In this document: positions 35,704 to 47,640 of the stretch, in pieces | Position numbering within the stretch: position 1 is the stretch's first letter | Layout of the letters: each line of letters opens with the position of its first letter | NCBI RefSeq assembly: GCF_009727055.1 | Contig: NC_052356.1 | Span: forward strand, 2,632,925 to 2,696,924 | DNA from: Benincasa hispida | Lineage: Eukaryota > Streptophyta > Magnoliopsida > Cucurbitales > Cucurbitaceae | Length of the DNA stretch: 64,000 nucleotides | Direction of reading: 5' to 3' | Notes under the pieces: generated by a model | What the model saw: only the letters and a program-made list of their open reading frames with translations | What the model was told of the DNA's origin: nothing | Databases searched by the model: none | Program-made: the position numbers and the translations under genes

Positions 35704-36596
35704 TTCGAATTAGGTGAAGAGAGAGAAACCGACAAGTATATGTGATATAGTGGTCAAGTTTTTCAGTTTAGAGATACAACTTTAATATTTAAATGTGATT
35801 TAAATAACAAGAATATGAATACGTTCATATTCGGAAGCTTGAAAATAATGTAAATGGTCAAAGATGTAAAAAGTCAAAGAGTTGACTTTTGACTTTGAAA
35901 AGTCAAACTTTGACCGACCTTATATTCAAATGTGATTTGAATTTTAAGAAAATGAATGTGGATTCATGCTCGGGAGGTCAAGATTAGTCAACATGGAAAA
36001 AATCATAAAAAGTTAAAATGTTAACTATTTGGTCAAAGTTTGACTTTGACCAAATGACTATTTTGCTCTTTGACTAAAGTTAGTAGGAAAATCCAAACTT
36101 AACAAAATAGTGGGCTAGGTGTTAGCTTATAGTGGAGATATTAAGCCCACTAAGATAATGGATTATAGGTGTTGAGTTTTTATTGATTTGCTTCATGCAA
36201 ATATTGCATGGTTTTTTCTATACAATGGGCTTTTCAATTTGGTTTAAAGACTTTTTGTCAATTTTGTCAAATTTAGTTTTTCAAAATTGGGTTGAAAAAG
36301 GGAAAACCCAAAACCAAAATTCCATCTTCTTTTTCCCATCTCTTTCTCTCTCTCAGTTTTCTTCATCCACTGGGTCCCACAACCCGGTTCTGAGTCCAAA
36401 GGATAGTAGGTTAACTCTAGTGGTGGTCCGTTCACGTTCGGGTCGAGATTCAGCGAGGAAGGGCGGTTTTCGGGAGCTACAAAGGTAATTATAATTACTA
36501 TTTTTCTTTCAATTGCATGCATCTTTTCCTTTAAGTTAAAAGAAATTAGAGTGTAATTAGATCCTTATTCCACTACGTATGTCTCGAATTCCATCA
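35703..36596 (+). repeat. Truncated 5' LTR of copia F
   Basis: Closely matches 43105-44026 of the 3' LTR, from GAATTGTTCGAATTAGG to TTCCATCA. Includes the W-box cluster. Frames near 36183-36522 lie within the LTR. Confidence 0.9.
35857..36076. promoter_or_regulatory. W-box cluster in F 5' LTR
   Basis: Twelve TTGACC/TTGACT cores counting both strands, the binding element of WRKY transcription factors. Two of the fourteen in the 3' LTR are changed here (AGTTAAAATGTTAACT). Confidence 0.6.
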
Positions 36597-36598
36597 TG

Positions 36599-36610
36599 TG
36601 GTATCAGAGC
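36599..36610 (+). other. Primer binding site of copia F (tRNA-iMet)
   Basis: TGGTATCAGAGC two bases after the LTR end, followed by ATGC as in G and H. Confidence 0.9.
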
Positions 36611-38639
36611 ATGCTTTAATTACACTCAATTACTTTTGGTGGGTGTTTTTTTCCTTTCTATTCAAGTGTTGAATGAAATATGGACTAAAGTGAATTTATC
36701 ATGATTTTGGCATTGTTTTTTCTTTAAATTTCTTGTGAAAATTTGTAATTGCTCACATTTTTATGAGCATTAATGTGTGAAAAAGGATTTATAAATTTTT
36801 TGGAGTCATTAGAGTTGAAATTAGGTTGTAATTTCTTGATTCCGGGAGAGAGGACAACATCAAAGGTTGAAGAAAAATGCTTACAGACCCGAATTTGGCC
36901 ACAGACCCGAATTCTGCTACCAGACCTGCGCGCGCCAGCTGTCGACGAAGTGCTCCGACCCGATTCTGTCACTCGCTCCGTCCGATCCGGTTCGAAGCTG
37001 CTTCTTGCAAACCACGCGCCCGCGATTTCGTCTGGCCCATTTCGCGCTTCGACCCACTTCGAAGCAGCCTCTCGCGCCTCCCGCTTTCCATTCGCCCNNN
37101 NNNNNNNNNNNNNNNNNNNNNNNNNNNNNNNNNNNNNNNNNNNNNNNNNNNNNNNNNNNNNNNNNNNNNNNNNNNNNNNNNNNNNNNNNNNNNNNNNNNN
37201 NNNNNNNNNNNNNNNNNNNNNNNNNNNNNNNNNNNNNNNNNNNNNNNNNNNNNNNNNNNNNNNNNNNNNNNNNNNNNNNNNNNNNNNNNNNNNNNNNNNN
37301 NNNNNNNNNNNNNNNNNNNNNNNNNNNNNNNNNNNNNNNNNNNNNNNNNNNNNNNNNNNNNNNNNNNNNNNNNNNNNNNNNNNNNNNNNNNNNNNNNNNN
37401 NNNNNNNNNNNNNNNNNNNNNNNNNNNNNNNNNNNNNNNNNNNNNNNNNNNNNNNNNNNNNNNNNNNNNNNNNNNNNNNNNNNNNNNNNNNNNNNNNNNN
37501 NNNNNNNNNNNNNNNNNNNNNNNNNNNNNNNNNNNNNNNNNNNNNNNNNNNNNNNNNNNNNNNNNNNNNNNNNNNNNNNNNNNNNNNNNNNNNNNNNNNN
37601 NNNNNNNNNNNNNNNNNNNNNNNNNNNNNNNNNNNNNNNNNNNNNNNNNNNNNNNNNNNNNNNNNNNNNNNNNNNNNNNNNNNNNNNNNNNNNNNNNNNN
37701 NNNNNNNNNNNNNNNNNNNNNNNNNNNNNNNNNNNNNNNNNNNNNNNNNNNNNNNNNNNNNNNNNNNNNNNNNNNNNNNNNNNNNNNNNNNNNNNNNNNN
37801 NNNNNNNNNNNNNNNNNNNNNNNNNNNNNNNNNNNNNNNNNNNNNNNNNNNNNNNNNNNNNNNNNNNNNNNNNNNNNNNNNNNNNNNNNNNNNNNNNNNN
37901 NNNNNNNNNNNNNNNNNNNNNNNNNNNNNNNNNNNNNNNNNNNNNNNNNNNNNNNNNNNNNNNNNNNNNNNNNNNNNNNNNNNNNNNNNNNNNNNNNNNN
38001 NNNNNNNNNNNNNNNNNNNNNNNNNNNNNNNNNNNNNACCGTGAGATTCATGCTTGGCTTTAGGCCGCCCTGGGAGCGGACTCTATTCGGAGAGTGTTTG
38101 CATGAGTCAATACCAATGTAATAGTAAGTGGGAGAAGGAAGTGTGTCAACACATCCTACGGTCTCTTCCATTAGGTCGCACCGTGAGATTCCTATAATGC
38201 GTCTGCATGTCTGCTCTAGAGCGACCTTACCAATCGAAGGGTTGTATTATAGGATTCGGAACTCCGCGAACTCTAGAAATAGATAGGGTCTCTCAGGTTC
38301 GTTTTCATTCTTGTCTTTCCAACTTCGGGAGCATAATGATTCTGATCTTTGAGGTCTGAATATGGAGGGTCACACTTATGAGAATTACTAAGTGCTAGTA
38401 AATTCTTGACCAAAGTAGTGATAACTGAGTTACTATAAGGATAAGAGTTATTCTAGTGATAGTATCTAGTTAAGATAGTCTTGGTTCAACGGAGGAATAG
38501 TCGATCACCCCTCGGTGAAGGTTATTCTAAACCGTTGAAATATAATAATGAAGGGTACATTATTAGTTTTTTTTGCTAAACTTGATTGGATTTAAAAGAT
38601 TAATGTTTTTACTAAAAAGGATATGTTTTTCTTTTCAGC
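36611..38639 (+). other. Leader of copia F with assembly gap
   Basis: No supported gene; the long frames that cross 37098-38037 consist of N. The part before the gap (36880-37097) is C-rich and unlike the AT-rich surroundings. The part after it resembles the leader of G (46200-46800). Confidence 0.7.
37098..38037. other. Assembly gap (940 N)
   Basis: Unbroken run of N within the F leader. Confidence 0.98.
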
Positions 38640-38963
38640 ATGACTAGCTCTCTAGATTAAATCTTAGCTTCCGAGAATCTAAACGGCGATAATTACTCAA
38701 CATGGAAAAATAATTTGAATTCAACACTAGTAATAGATGACCTAAGATTTGTCTTAACTGAGGAATGTCCTCAAGCCCCTGCCTCGAAAGAAGCACAAGG
38801 TAAATATGATTTACTAGTTGCTGAAACATGTTTAGTGGAGTATGATACCTCAACTTGGATATTGGATTCAGAAGCCACTAAACATATTTGCTTCTCTTTT
38901 CAGGAAACTAGTTCCTGGAAAAAGCTTGAAGAAGGCGAGATCACCCTCAAGATTGGAACATGA
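38640..38963 (+). pseudogene. Copia F gag-protease with gag core deleted
   Basis: Start MTSSLD then a stop, and DDLRFVLTEECPQAPASKEA runs straight into QGKYDLLVAETC, which in related elements lies after the zinc knuckle. Most of gag and the whole knuckle are therefore missing without loss of frame. The protease motif is DSEATKHIC, with the active-site Gly changed to Glu. Confidence 0.8.
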
Positions 38964-40000
38964 GAGGTTGTCTCAGTTGAAGCAGTGGGAGACTTGAAGT
39001 GCTTTTTCAACGATAGATATATCATACTTAAAGATATTTTGTATGCACCTCTTATGAAGAGGAATTTAATATCTATCGCTTATATTATGGAAAAAATGTA
39101 TAAAATATCTTTTAAAGTTAATGAAGTGTTCATTTTCAGAAAAGGTGTTCAAATTTGTTCTGCTATACTTAAAAACAACTTATATAAGTTAAGACCAACT
39201 AAAGCAAAATTTGTCTTAAATACTGAGATGTTTAGAACAGCCAAAACTTAGAATAAAAGACAAAAAGTTTCTTTTAATGCCTATCTATGGCACCTAAGAC
39301 TTGGCCACATAAATCTCAAAAGGATTGAGAGATTGGTTAAGAATGGACTCCTAAATCAATTAGAAGACAATTCTTTACCTCCATGTGAGTCTCGTCTTAA
39401 GGGAAAAATGACTAAGAGATCTTTTACTAGAAAAGGTCTTAGAGCCACAATACCTTTAGAGCTCGTACATTTGGACTTCTGTGGATCGATGATTGTCAAA
39501 GCTCGAGGTGGGTATGAATATTTCATTAGTTTTATTAATGATTATTCAAGGTATGGTCATATTTGCCTAATGCATCACAAGTCTGATTCTTTTGAAAAGT
39601 TCAAAGAATATAAGGCTGAGGTTGAGAACCAGTTAGGTAAAACAATTAAGACACTACGATCAGATCGAGGTAGGGAGTACATGGACTTAAGATTCCAGGA
39701 CTATATGATAGAACATGGAATCAAGTCACAACTCTCTATATCTAATATGCCACAGCAGAACAGTGTATCTAAAAGAAGAAAAAGAACCTTGTTGGACATG
39801 GTTTGCTCAATGATGAGCTTTGCTAAGTTACCTGATTCCTTTTGGGGACATGCATTAGAGACTGCTGTCTATATTTTGAATAACGTTCCCTCTAAAAGTG
39901 TTTCAGAAACACCTTATGAGCTATGGAAAAGGCGTAAAGGCAGTTTACTTCACTCTAGGATTTAGGGATGCCCGACACACGTGTTAGTGCAAAATCCTAA
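38964..40000 (+). pseudogene. Copia F integrase (broken)
   Basis: The HHCC domain reads [20 protein letters not shown] (last Cys to Arg). The long frame 39333-39965 carries the core: VHLDFCG (first Asp), [10 protein letters not shown] (second Asp), then [11 protein letters not shown] where the family has VAERRN, so the catalytic Glu is Lys. Even in frame this integrase would be inactive. Confidence 0.85.
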
Positions 40001-41430
40001 AAAATTAGAACGTCGTTCAAAACTATGCCTATTTGTAGGTTATCCAAAAGAAACAAAAGGTGGTCTGTTTTACGATCCTCAAGAGAATAAGGTATTTATA
40101 TCAACAAATGCCACATTCTTAGAGGAAGACCATATAAGAAGTCATCCACCTCGCAGTAGACTAGTATTGAATGAAAATTCTAAAGACGCTACAGATAGAG
40201 CTAGTTCATCTACTAAAGTAGTAGATAAAACTAGTACATCTGGTCAGTCACGTCCTTCTCAAGAGTTGAGATGCCTCGACGTAGTGGGAGGGTTGTTCAT
40301 CAACCTGACCGTTACTTGGGTTTAACAGAAACACAAGTAGTCATACTTGATGACGACATAGAGGATCCATCGACCTATAAACAGGCGATAAAAGATGTGG
40401 ACCAGTATAAGTGGGTCAAAGCCATGGACCTCGAAATGAAGTCTATGTACTTCAATTCTGTCTGGAAACTTGTAGATCAACCAAATGATGTAAAACCAAT
40501 TGGTTGTAAGTGGATCTACAAGAGAAAATGAGACCAAGCCGGTAAAGTACATAATTTTAAGGCTCGACTTGTGGCAAAGGGTTATACCCAGAGAGAGGGA
40601 GTGGACTATAAAGAAACTTTCTCTGCCCGTTGCCATGCTTAAGTTGATTAGAATACTCTTATCTATTGCCCCTTTTATGACTATGAAATTTGGCAGATGG
40701 GTGTCAAGACAGCCTTTCTAAACGGCGATCTTGAGGAGAGTATCCATATGCATCAACCGGAAGGGTTTATTGCACAGGGTCAAGATAAAAGGTTTGTAAG
40801 ATTCAAAAATCCATTTATGGGTTGTAACAAGCGTCTAGATCTTGGAATATAAGATTTGAGTACAGCAATCAAATGTTTTAGGCTTTGAGACAGAATGTTG
40901 ACGAGCCTGTGTCCTTACAAAAAGGATCGTCAATTCTACTATAGTGTTCTTAGTTTTATATGTTGACGATATTCTACCCATTGGGAATGAAGTAGGTTAC
41001 CTAACTGACATCAAGAAATGGCTAGCAATGCAGTTCCAAATGAAAGATTTAGGAAATGCATAGTATGTTCTCGGGATTCAGATTATTCGAAACCACAAGA
41101 ACCGAACACTAGCCATGTCTCAAGCAACTTATATAGACAAAATATTGTCTAGGTATAAGATGCAGAATTCCAAAAGAGGTCTGCTACCTTACAAATATGG
41201 AATTCATTTGCCAAATGATCAATGTCCTAAGACACCTCAAAAGGTCGAGGATATGAGACACATTCCCTATGCTTCCGCAGTAGGGAGCCTGATGTATGCA
41301 ATGTTATGTACTAGACCTAACATATGCTACGTAATAAGGATAGTCAGTAGGTATCAGTCCTATCCTTGATATGATCATTGGACTGCCGTTAAGAATAACT
41401 TAAGTATCTTAGGAGAACAAGGAACTACAT
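40001..41430 (+). pseudogene. Copia F reverse transcriptase (broken)
   Basis: Frames 39981-40325 and 40271-40531 carry the integrase tail and RT start (MYFNSVWKLVDQPNDV). YVDD is intact at 40959-40970. The RT end (QATYIDKILSRYKMQNSKRG; CTRPNICYV) is in 41115-41369. Frameshifts separate these. Confidence 0.85.
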
Positions 41431-41910
41431 GCAGGTGTATGGTACTAAGGATTTGATCCTTACTGGATACACTGACTCTGATTTTCAAACAGATAAAGAT
41501 GTAAGAAAATCTACATTGGGATCAGTGTTCATTCTGAATGGAGGAGTAGTAGTGTGGATAAGTGTGAAGCAAAACTGTATTTCGGACTCCACAATGGAAG
41601 CTGAATATGTAGTTGCTTGTGAAGCAGCAAAGGAAGCCGTATGGTTGAGGAAATTCTTTACAGATTTGGAAGTCATCCCAAATATGCATCTATCTATCAC
41701 CCTATATTGTGATATTAGTGGTGTAGTTGCAAATTCAAGAGAACAAAGAAGACACAAGCGCGGCAAGCATATTGAGCGCAAATACCATCTGATCTGAGAG
41801 ATTGTACATCGTGGAGACATTGTAGTAACCTAGATATCTTCTGAGCAAAACATTGCTGATCCTTTTACAAAGGCCTTCATAGCTAAAGTGTTCAAAGGTC
41901 ACCTATAGAG
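41429..41910 (+). pseudogene. Copia F RNase H (nearly intact)
   Basis: The frame 41429-41797 contains YTDSDFQTD, STMEAEYVVACE and LYCDISGVV, so catalytic D, E and D are all present. A stop follows KYHLI, after which the conserved end (ADPFTKAF) is still readable. Confidence 0.85.
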
Positions 41911-42054
41911 TTTAGGTCTACGAAGTTTGTAAACTAGGACAAGTAGGAGAACTTTTGGGTATATGTCCTAGTTTATTGTATTCATATGTTTATTGTACTC
42001 GTATGTTTCTCACTTAAATCCAACATTGTGATACTTCACTAGGAGTTTTAGTCC

Positions 42055-42065
42055 AAGTGGGAGTT
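42055..42065 (+). other. Polypurine tract of copia F
   Basis: AAGTGGGAGTT just before TGTTGGATTTTATGTCC. Confidence 0.75.
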
Positions 42066-44026
42066 TGTTGGATTTTATGTCCTAAAACTTGTAGTTTGTA
42101 AATTAATAAACATATTCTGTTTTGTTTTTCGATAAAGTTGTTATTGAAATTGTAATCTTGAATCCAATAAACTAAGGTCCTAGGGCTATTTAATGTAGTT
42201 TGAACTTTATGTATTGACATAAATGTGGATCAAGTGCAAATATATAGCCAAAATGGTCTATAGTATATGAATAAGTTAGGCACCTTATTCTGGGGACACT
42301 ATGGATGCGGCCCACTTTATAGTTAGTACAAACGAGGTAGTCTTGAATCGTTCATATAGAGATATGTGAGTGGAGGCATCCTATGTAATGAGTTTGCATA
42401 AGACTGAACCATGAAATAGTCACTTTTTATGTTCTAAATGTCGTTTTATGTATAAAACTAACTATTTCGCTAATTGATGACCTAGGTAACTTAATCTTAA
42501 TCCTGAGCTAACTATGAACTCCTGTTCACTCGAAATTATCCTTAGATCTGCATACGTGAGGGCAGCTCATCATTGTTGGCCCAATAAGCCTCCCATTTCA
42601 GGGGTAAGATCGGGTGGATAGCTGGGAACATAGGGTGCAAGACGGAATTCACTCCTACCCGTTATAGGGATAGTAGATAGGTTGTTCCCTTTAGTACTGA
42701 ATCCAAGTCTTGAACCAGGGGCCCCACCCTCTCTTTGGCCCGAGAGGGATTCGGTTTATAGGTTGGACCTTAAACCAATTGTTCATTAAAGGATCAGTGG
42801 AACTTAAGGAACAAGATGTAGTCTTGAGGGTAAAACGGTTTTTCTGACCCAGCCGAGATTACGAACAACTTGTGAAGGATTAGCTTACTGATTATGGTTA
42901 TATTAAATGGACACAAATATATCTATAGTGAGGGGAGTGCAACTACGGGACTATAGTGGAATGACCCATTAGTTAACGAATGTTGATTAGCTCCGTCTAA
43001 AGAGTTTAGCCAGCTAATCTTGGATCATTGAAGCCTATGATCTATAGGTCCATTAGGTTCCCCTACTAGCTCATATGGAATAAACTTAGAACAGTATGAT
43101 AGAATGATTCGAATTGTTCGAATTAGGTGAAAAGAGAGAGAAACCGACAAGTATATATGATATAGTGGTCGGATTTTTCAGTTTAGAGATACAGCTTTAA
43201 TATTTAAATGTGATTTAAATATCAAGAATATGAATACGTTCATATTCAGAAGCTCGGAAATAATGGAAATGGTCAAAGATGTAAAAAGTCAAATAGTTGA
43301 CTTTTGACTTTAAAAAGTCAAACTTTGACCGACCTTATATTCAAATGTAATTTGAATTTCGAGAAAATGAATGTGGATTCATGCTCGGGAGGTCAAAATT
43401 AGTCAATACGAAAAAATCCATAAAAAGTCAAAATGTTGACTTTTTGGTCAAAGTTTGACTTTGACCAAATGACTATTTTTTCCTTTGACTAAAGTTATTG
43501 GAAAAATCCAAACTTTTGTTGGATAATCCACTAACAAAATAGTGGACTAGGTGTTGGCTTATAGTAGAGACATTAAGCCCACTAAGATAGTGGATTATAG
43601 GTGTTGGGTTTTATGAATTTGTTTCATGCAAATGTTGCATGGTTTTTCTATAAAATGGGTTTTTCAATTTGGTTTAAAGACTTTTTGTCAATTTTGTCAA
43701 ATTTAGTTTTTCAAAATTGGGCTGAAAAAAGAAAAACTCAAAACCAAAATTCCATCTTTTTTTTCACATCTCTTTCTCTCTCTCGGTTTTCTTCATCCAC
43801 CGGGTCCCACAATCCGGTTCTGAGTCCATAGGATAGTAGGTCAACTCTAGTGGTGGTCTGTTCGTGTTCAGGTCGAGATTCAACGAGGAAGAGCGATTTT
43901 CGGTAGCTACAAAGGTAATTTTAATTATTGTTTTTCCTTCAATTGCATGCATTTTTTCCTTTAAATTAAAAGCAATTAGAGTATAAATAGGTCCTTATTC
44001 CGCTGTGTATGTCTCAAGTTCCATCA
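42066..44026 (+). repeat. 3' LTR of copia F
   Basis: 1,961 bases, TGTTGGATT to TTCCATCA. Followed directly by TTTCCACCACATATT, which is G LTR sequence. Frames at 43601-43952 are incidental. Confidence 0.9.
43271..43491. promoter_or_regulatory. W-box cluster in F 3' LTR
   Basis: I count fourteen TTGACY cores (both strands) in about 220 bases, several as near-palindromic pairs such as AGTCAAATAGTTGACT and GGTCAAAGTTTGACTTTGAC. Confidence 0.65.
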
Positions 44027-44265
44027 TTTCCACCACATATTCTTTCTCGAGCATAGCGGAGAAGACCTTTGTGGTGGTCTTGTTGAAGTATCAAGCTCAA
44101 TCTTGGAGTAATTCAGCTGAATTCGTGGATTAAGTCTTCAAAGGTAATATTTGCTTCAAACCTTCTATGAATATCTATGAATAGCATGTTTAAAACTTAA
44201 ATTAATAGTAGTTAGAGTTCTTAGTGATTCTAATTTGTTCCGCTGCATGTTATATTACTCATTCA
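44027..44265 (+). repeat. 5' LTR remnant of copia G
   Basis: Matches 52290-52528 (TCTTGTTGAAGTATCAAGCT to the CA end). Confidence 0.85.
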
Positions 44266-44266
44266 A

Positions 44267-44280
44267 TTGGTATCAGAGCA
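44267..44280 (+). other. Primer binding site of copia G (tRNA-iMet)
   Basis: TTGGTATCAGAGCA, one base after the LTR end. Confidence 0.9.
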
Positions 44281-46832
44281 TGTTTTAAGCACTCAATTAT
44301 CGTTAATTTGAGTTTAGTGGGTGAATTTCTAATCATGTTTGAGTGTGTGACTGATATGGTTTAAACTCAACTTTGGAATTCTCTTTGATTTCCAAGTTAA
44401 ATTTTTAATTGGCTCTTGTTTGGTGAGTTTATATGTGTGCTCTAGAGTCTATAATTTATTTGGAGACATTAGAGTCCAAATTAGGCTGTAATTTGAAGAT
44501 TGAAGCAAGCACGTTCGAGCAGAAAACTGGAGCTGAGCCTTCTGCCCAAGAGCGTCACGACATTGTTCATCGAGCGTTGCAACACCACAAGCACGCTGAT
44601 GAACAGTGTTGCAATCCTTGGATATGGCGTCAGGACGCTGTTCTTCCCAAGGGTTTTTTCTTCGCGCACTGCCTGGCCAGTTCGTGCGTTGAAGAAACCT
44701 GTTCGACCAGTTCTCTTCCAAACTGGTCCGGTTCAACTTCTTTTAGTGCCTTGGTGGTCTGGTTTAGGCGGTTCAGGTCTGGTTCGGGTTGGTTCTAGCG
44801 ATTTTTCATCAAATTAAAGTTATTCTTGAGACGTTTTTGTAATAATTTAGCTTATTTGTTTGCTTAGAATGCCAAAGTTGAACCATATTAGTATTATTTA
44901 ATTATTGTATGCATATGATGTGTATTAATTTTTGAATTAAACATGTTTGTGTATAAAGTATGACATTTTAGATTTAAAATCCCACCATAGTTAAACATGT
45001 TACATGCATTATTGTATATTATAAAGTAGTTATAACATATAGTATGTATGCTTTAGGGTTTGTTTAAAATTGATGTAATTGTTATGTTAATTTTTTTCTT
45101 TGAAGCATGTTCTGGTTGGTTTAAAGCATGTTTATTTTATAAGTTTGTTATAAAATGAAATTAGACTTTAAAATCCATAATAAAGATACATAGTATGCTC
45201 ACTTAGGTTAACAACTAGTTTAACTGTTAAAATAGATTGTTACCTTATAAAATTTGGTTACAAACACAAATCAGTTCATAAACTTGTCTAAGGCTGGGGG
45301 TACATAAGTTGACAGTTTATGTAACACCTTCTACCTGAGGATTATGTCTGAAAAATTGAGCATTGTTAACTGATTTTATGAGCTAGCGTGAGCGATGTGA
45401 GGTTTAAAATTGGTTTAAACACATAGACATCATAGGTCAATATCCAAATATGAACGTTATACTTGGATAAAATCACATAAACTTAGGTTTTTCTTAATTA
45501 GCCATAATAAAACCTAAGTAAATGAATACCCAGACATTTAGAACACTTCAGTGGGAGATTAACAATATATACAATATAAAGTTAATAGCTCTCACGTCTC
45601 CAAGAGTTCACACCGTGAGATCCATGCTCCTTCACGTGCGAAATGAGAGAAGATCCCCTTACAACAATAAAGATCAAACAATTCCATCGAATTGAGTATG
45701 ATTGTATGTGTGATAGCATCTACTATACCAGGAATATCAATGAACCCGATTATTGAAATTGGATATGGTAGCGATACAATCTTCTGGATCGATAGTTGCT
45801 GATATGATTACAGCATTAACGCATACGATTGTCAAGGACCGCAAAATGGAACCTCTAAATGTAGATGTTTGGAGAAGATGAGAATGCAGTTGCTTCTCAA
45901 AGAACAGGATCTTTTTGTTCCATTTTCAGAGTGAAAGCCTCGAAATCGAAAAAGGCTTAGGCATTTCCTAGCAACACAAGGTAGGCTAGAAAGGTGAGAG
46001 GAGCTATAGTAGCTACATTTGAAAAGCCTCGTTCTCTCTATTTGAGCTAGTTGCCTTTTTACAGTGGAGGTTAGAATAGCTGCCATAAAGAGCTCAAGAG
46101 ACTCGGATTAGTTCAAACGCTCGAAACCAAGGGGCGTAGATTCCAACTTCATGTTCTCGAGTTGCAGAGAACAATCCGAACTGAGGCAATCTTTCTGGAT
46201 TCGCGCTTCGTGTCGCTTTTACCGCGACTACTCCATATGGAAATTGTTTGCATGGGTCAATAACAAGATGAATGGGGGAAGTAGTTCATAGTAAGTGGGT
46301 GAAGGAAATGTGTCAACATTGTCCTATGGTCTCCTCTATTAATTTGAACCGTGAGATTCTTATGTCGCACCTACTGTCGTTTCTAGGCAGCACTAGCTGG
46401 TCGTTAACCACGACGATCCTCACGGAGGATTGTAACATAGGATTCGGAACAACCCATCTTCAAAAATGAATAGGGTCTTATAGTTCCGTCTTAAATATTG
46501 TCTTCATCTCGGTAGCATATTCATATCAATCTATAAAATCTGAAAATTGGTGGGTCACACTTACAAGAATTACTAATTTTAGTAAAGATCTTGACCGAAA
46601 ACGCTAACCAAAAGATCTATAGGAATAAAGAGTTATTCTTATATAGTATTTGGTCAGGATTGTCTTGCTTCAGTGAAGGAATTTTTTTACTGCCCCATAG
46701 TAGCAACTGTTCTAAATCATTAAAGTATCGTTGCAAATAAAATAAAGATCTTTGGATACTTTATTATTTTTTTTTTCTAAAATTGGATTTAGATGCATAA
46801 GTTTAATAGAATTTGTTTAGATTTTTTCAACA
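44281..46832 (+). other. Leader of copia G
   Basis: About 2.5 kb, no credible gene. 44560-44620 has GCGTTGCAAC/GTGTTGCAAT words. 44700-44800 repeats TGGTCCGGTTC/TCTGGTTCGGG. 44880-45250 is AT-rich. Frames at 44433-44817 and 45832-46086 lack any family features. Confidence 0.6.
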
Positions 46833-47640
46833 ATGTCAAATTTAATTATACAACTGCTCGCTTCAAGAGATAATGGCGTCGCTCCAAGAGATATTCGGGC
46901 AACCGTCATCCTATATTCGACATGAAGCCATTAAGTATGTTTATAGTACTCGCATGAAATATGGTACCAACGTTAGAGAAGATGTGCTCGATATGATGGT
47001 CCATTTTAATATTGTTGAGGCTTATGGGGCGATGATAGATGAAATCATTCAAGTCAGTATGATATTAGAATCTCTTCTGAAGAATTATCTACCTTCTAGA
47101 ACCAATGCTGTAATGAACAAAATCACTTACAATTTGACTACACTGTTGAATGAACTATAGATCAGTCTATGATGAAACTTAAAGAATGTGAAGTAAATGT
47201 TATTTCACGACCTAAAAAGTTTCTAAACGGTTCTACGTCTGGAACAAAACCCGCTGATAAAAAGAACTTTGTTCCCTTTTCTTCAAAAGACAAGGTTGTA
47301 CAAATGAAGAAGAATGGTAAATGGAACAAGAAAACCAATGCAAAGAAGAATAAAAACAAAAACAAAGCTTCCAAAGGGAAGTGTTTCCATTGCGGAGAGG
47401 ATGGGTACTGGAAGAGTAACTGCCCAAAGTATTTAGCAGAAAAGAAAGCGGAAAAGGCGAACCAAGGTAAATCAGATTTACTAGTAGTTGAAACATGTCT
47501 AATGGAGTATACTAACCTAACCTGGATATTAGATTCAGGCGCCGCTAATCATGTTTGCACTTTTCTACAAGAAACTAATTCTTGGAGACAACTTTCTGAA
47601 TAAGAAATGACTTTCAAGGTGGGAATGAGAGAAGTCATTT
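46833..47640 (+). pseudogene. Copia G gag and protease (broken)
   Basis: ATG at 46833 gives MSNLIIQLLAS, then the frame is lost and joins EIMASLQEIFGQPS. About 200 bases of the gag N-terminal part seem deleted. The capsid part continues to 47160 (HFNIVEAYGAMIDE). After a stop the 47169-47603 frame holds a basic linker, an intact knuckle CFHCGEDGYWKSNC and the protease motif ILDSGAANHVC with D-S-G kept. Confidence 0.85.

Larger units (their letters stand above)
35703..44026 (+). mobile_element. Ty1/copia retrotransposon F
   Basis: Partial 5' LTR (35703-36596), primer site (36599-36610), leader with a 940-N gap, gag-protease fusion, integrase, RT, RNase H, polypurine tract (42055-42065), 3' LTR (42066-44026). 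The 5' LTR lacks its first ~1,040 bases. The end at 44026 falls inside the 5' LTR of G, so F was inserted into G. Confidence 0.9.

Noticed and set aside
36773..38171. Four long open frames of about 400 codons on both strands
   Set aside because: They consist mostly of the 940-N gap; flanking residues show no protein family.
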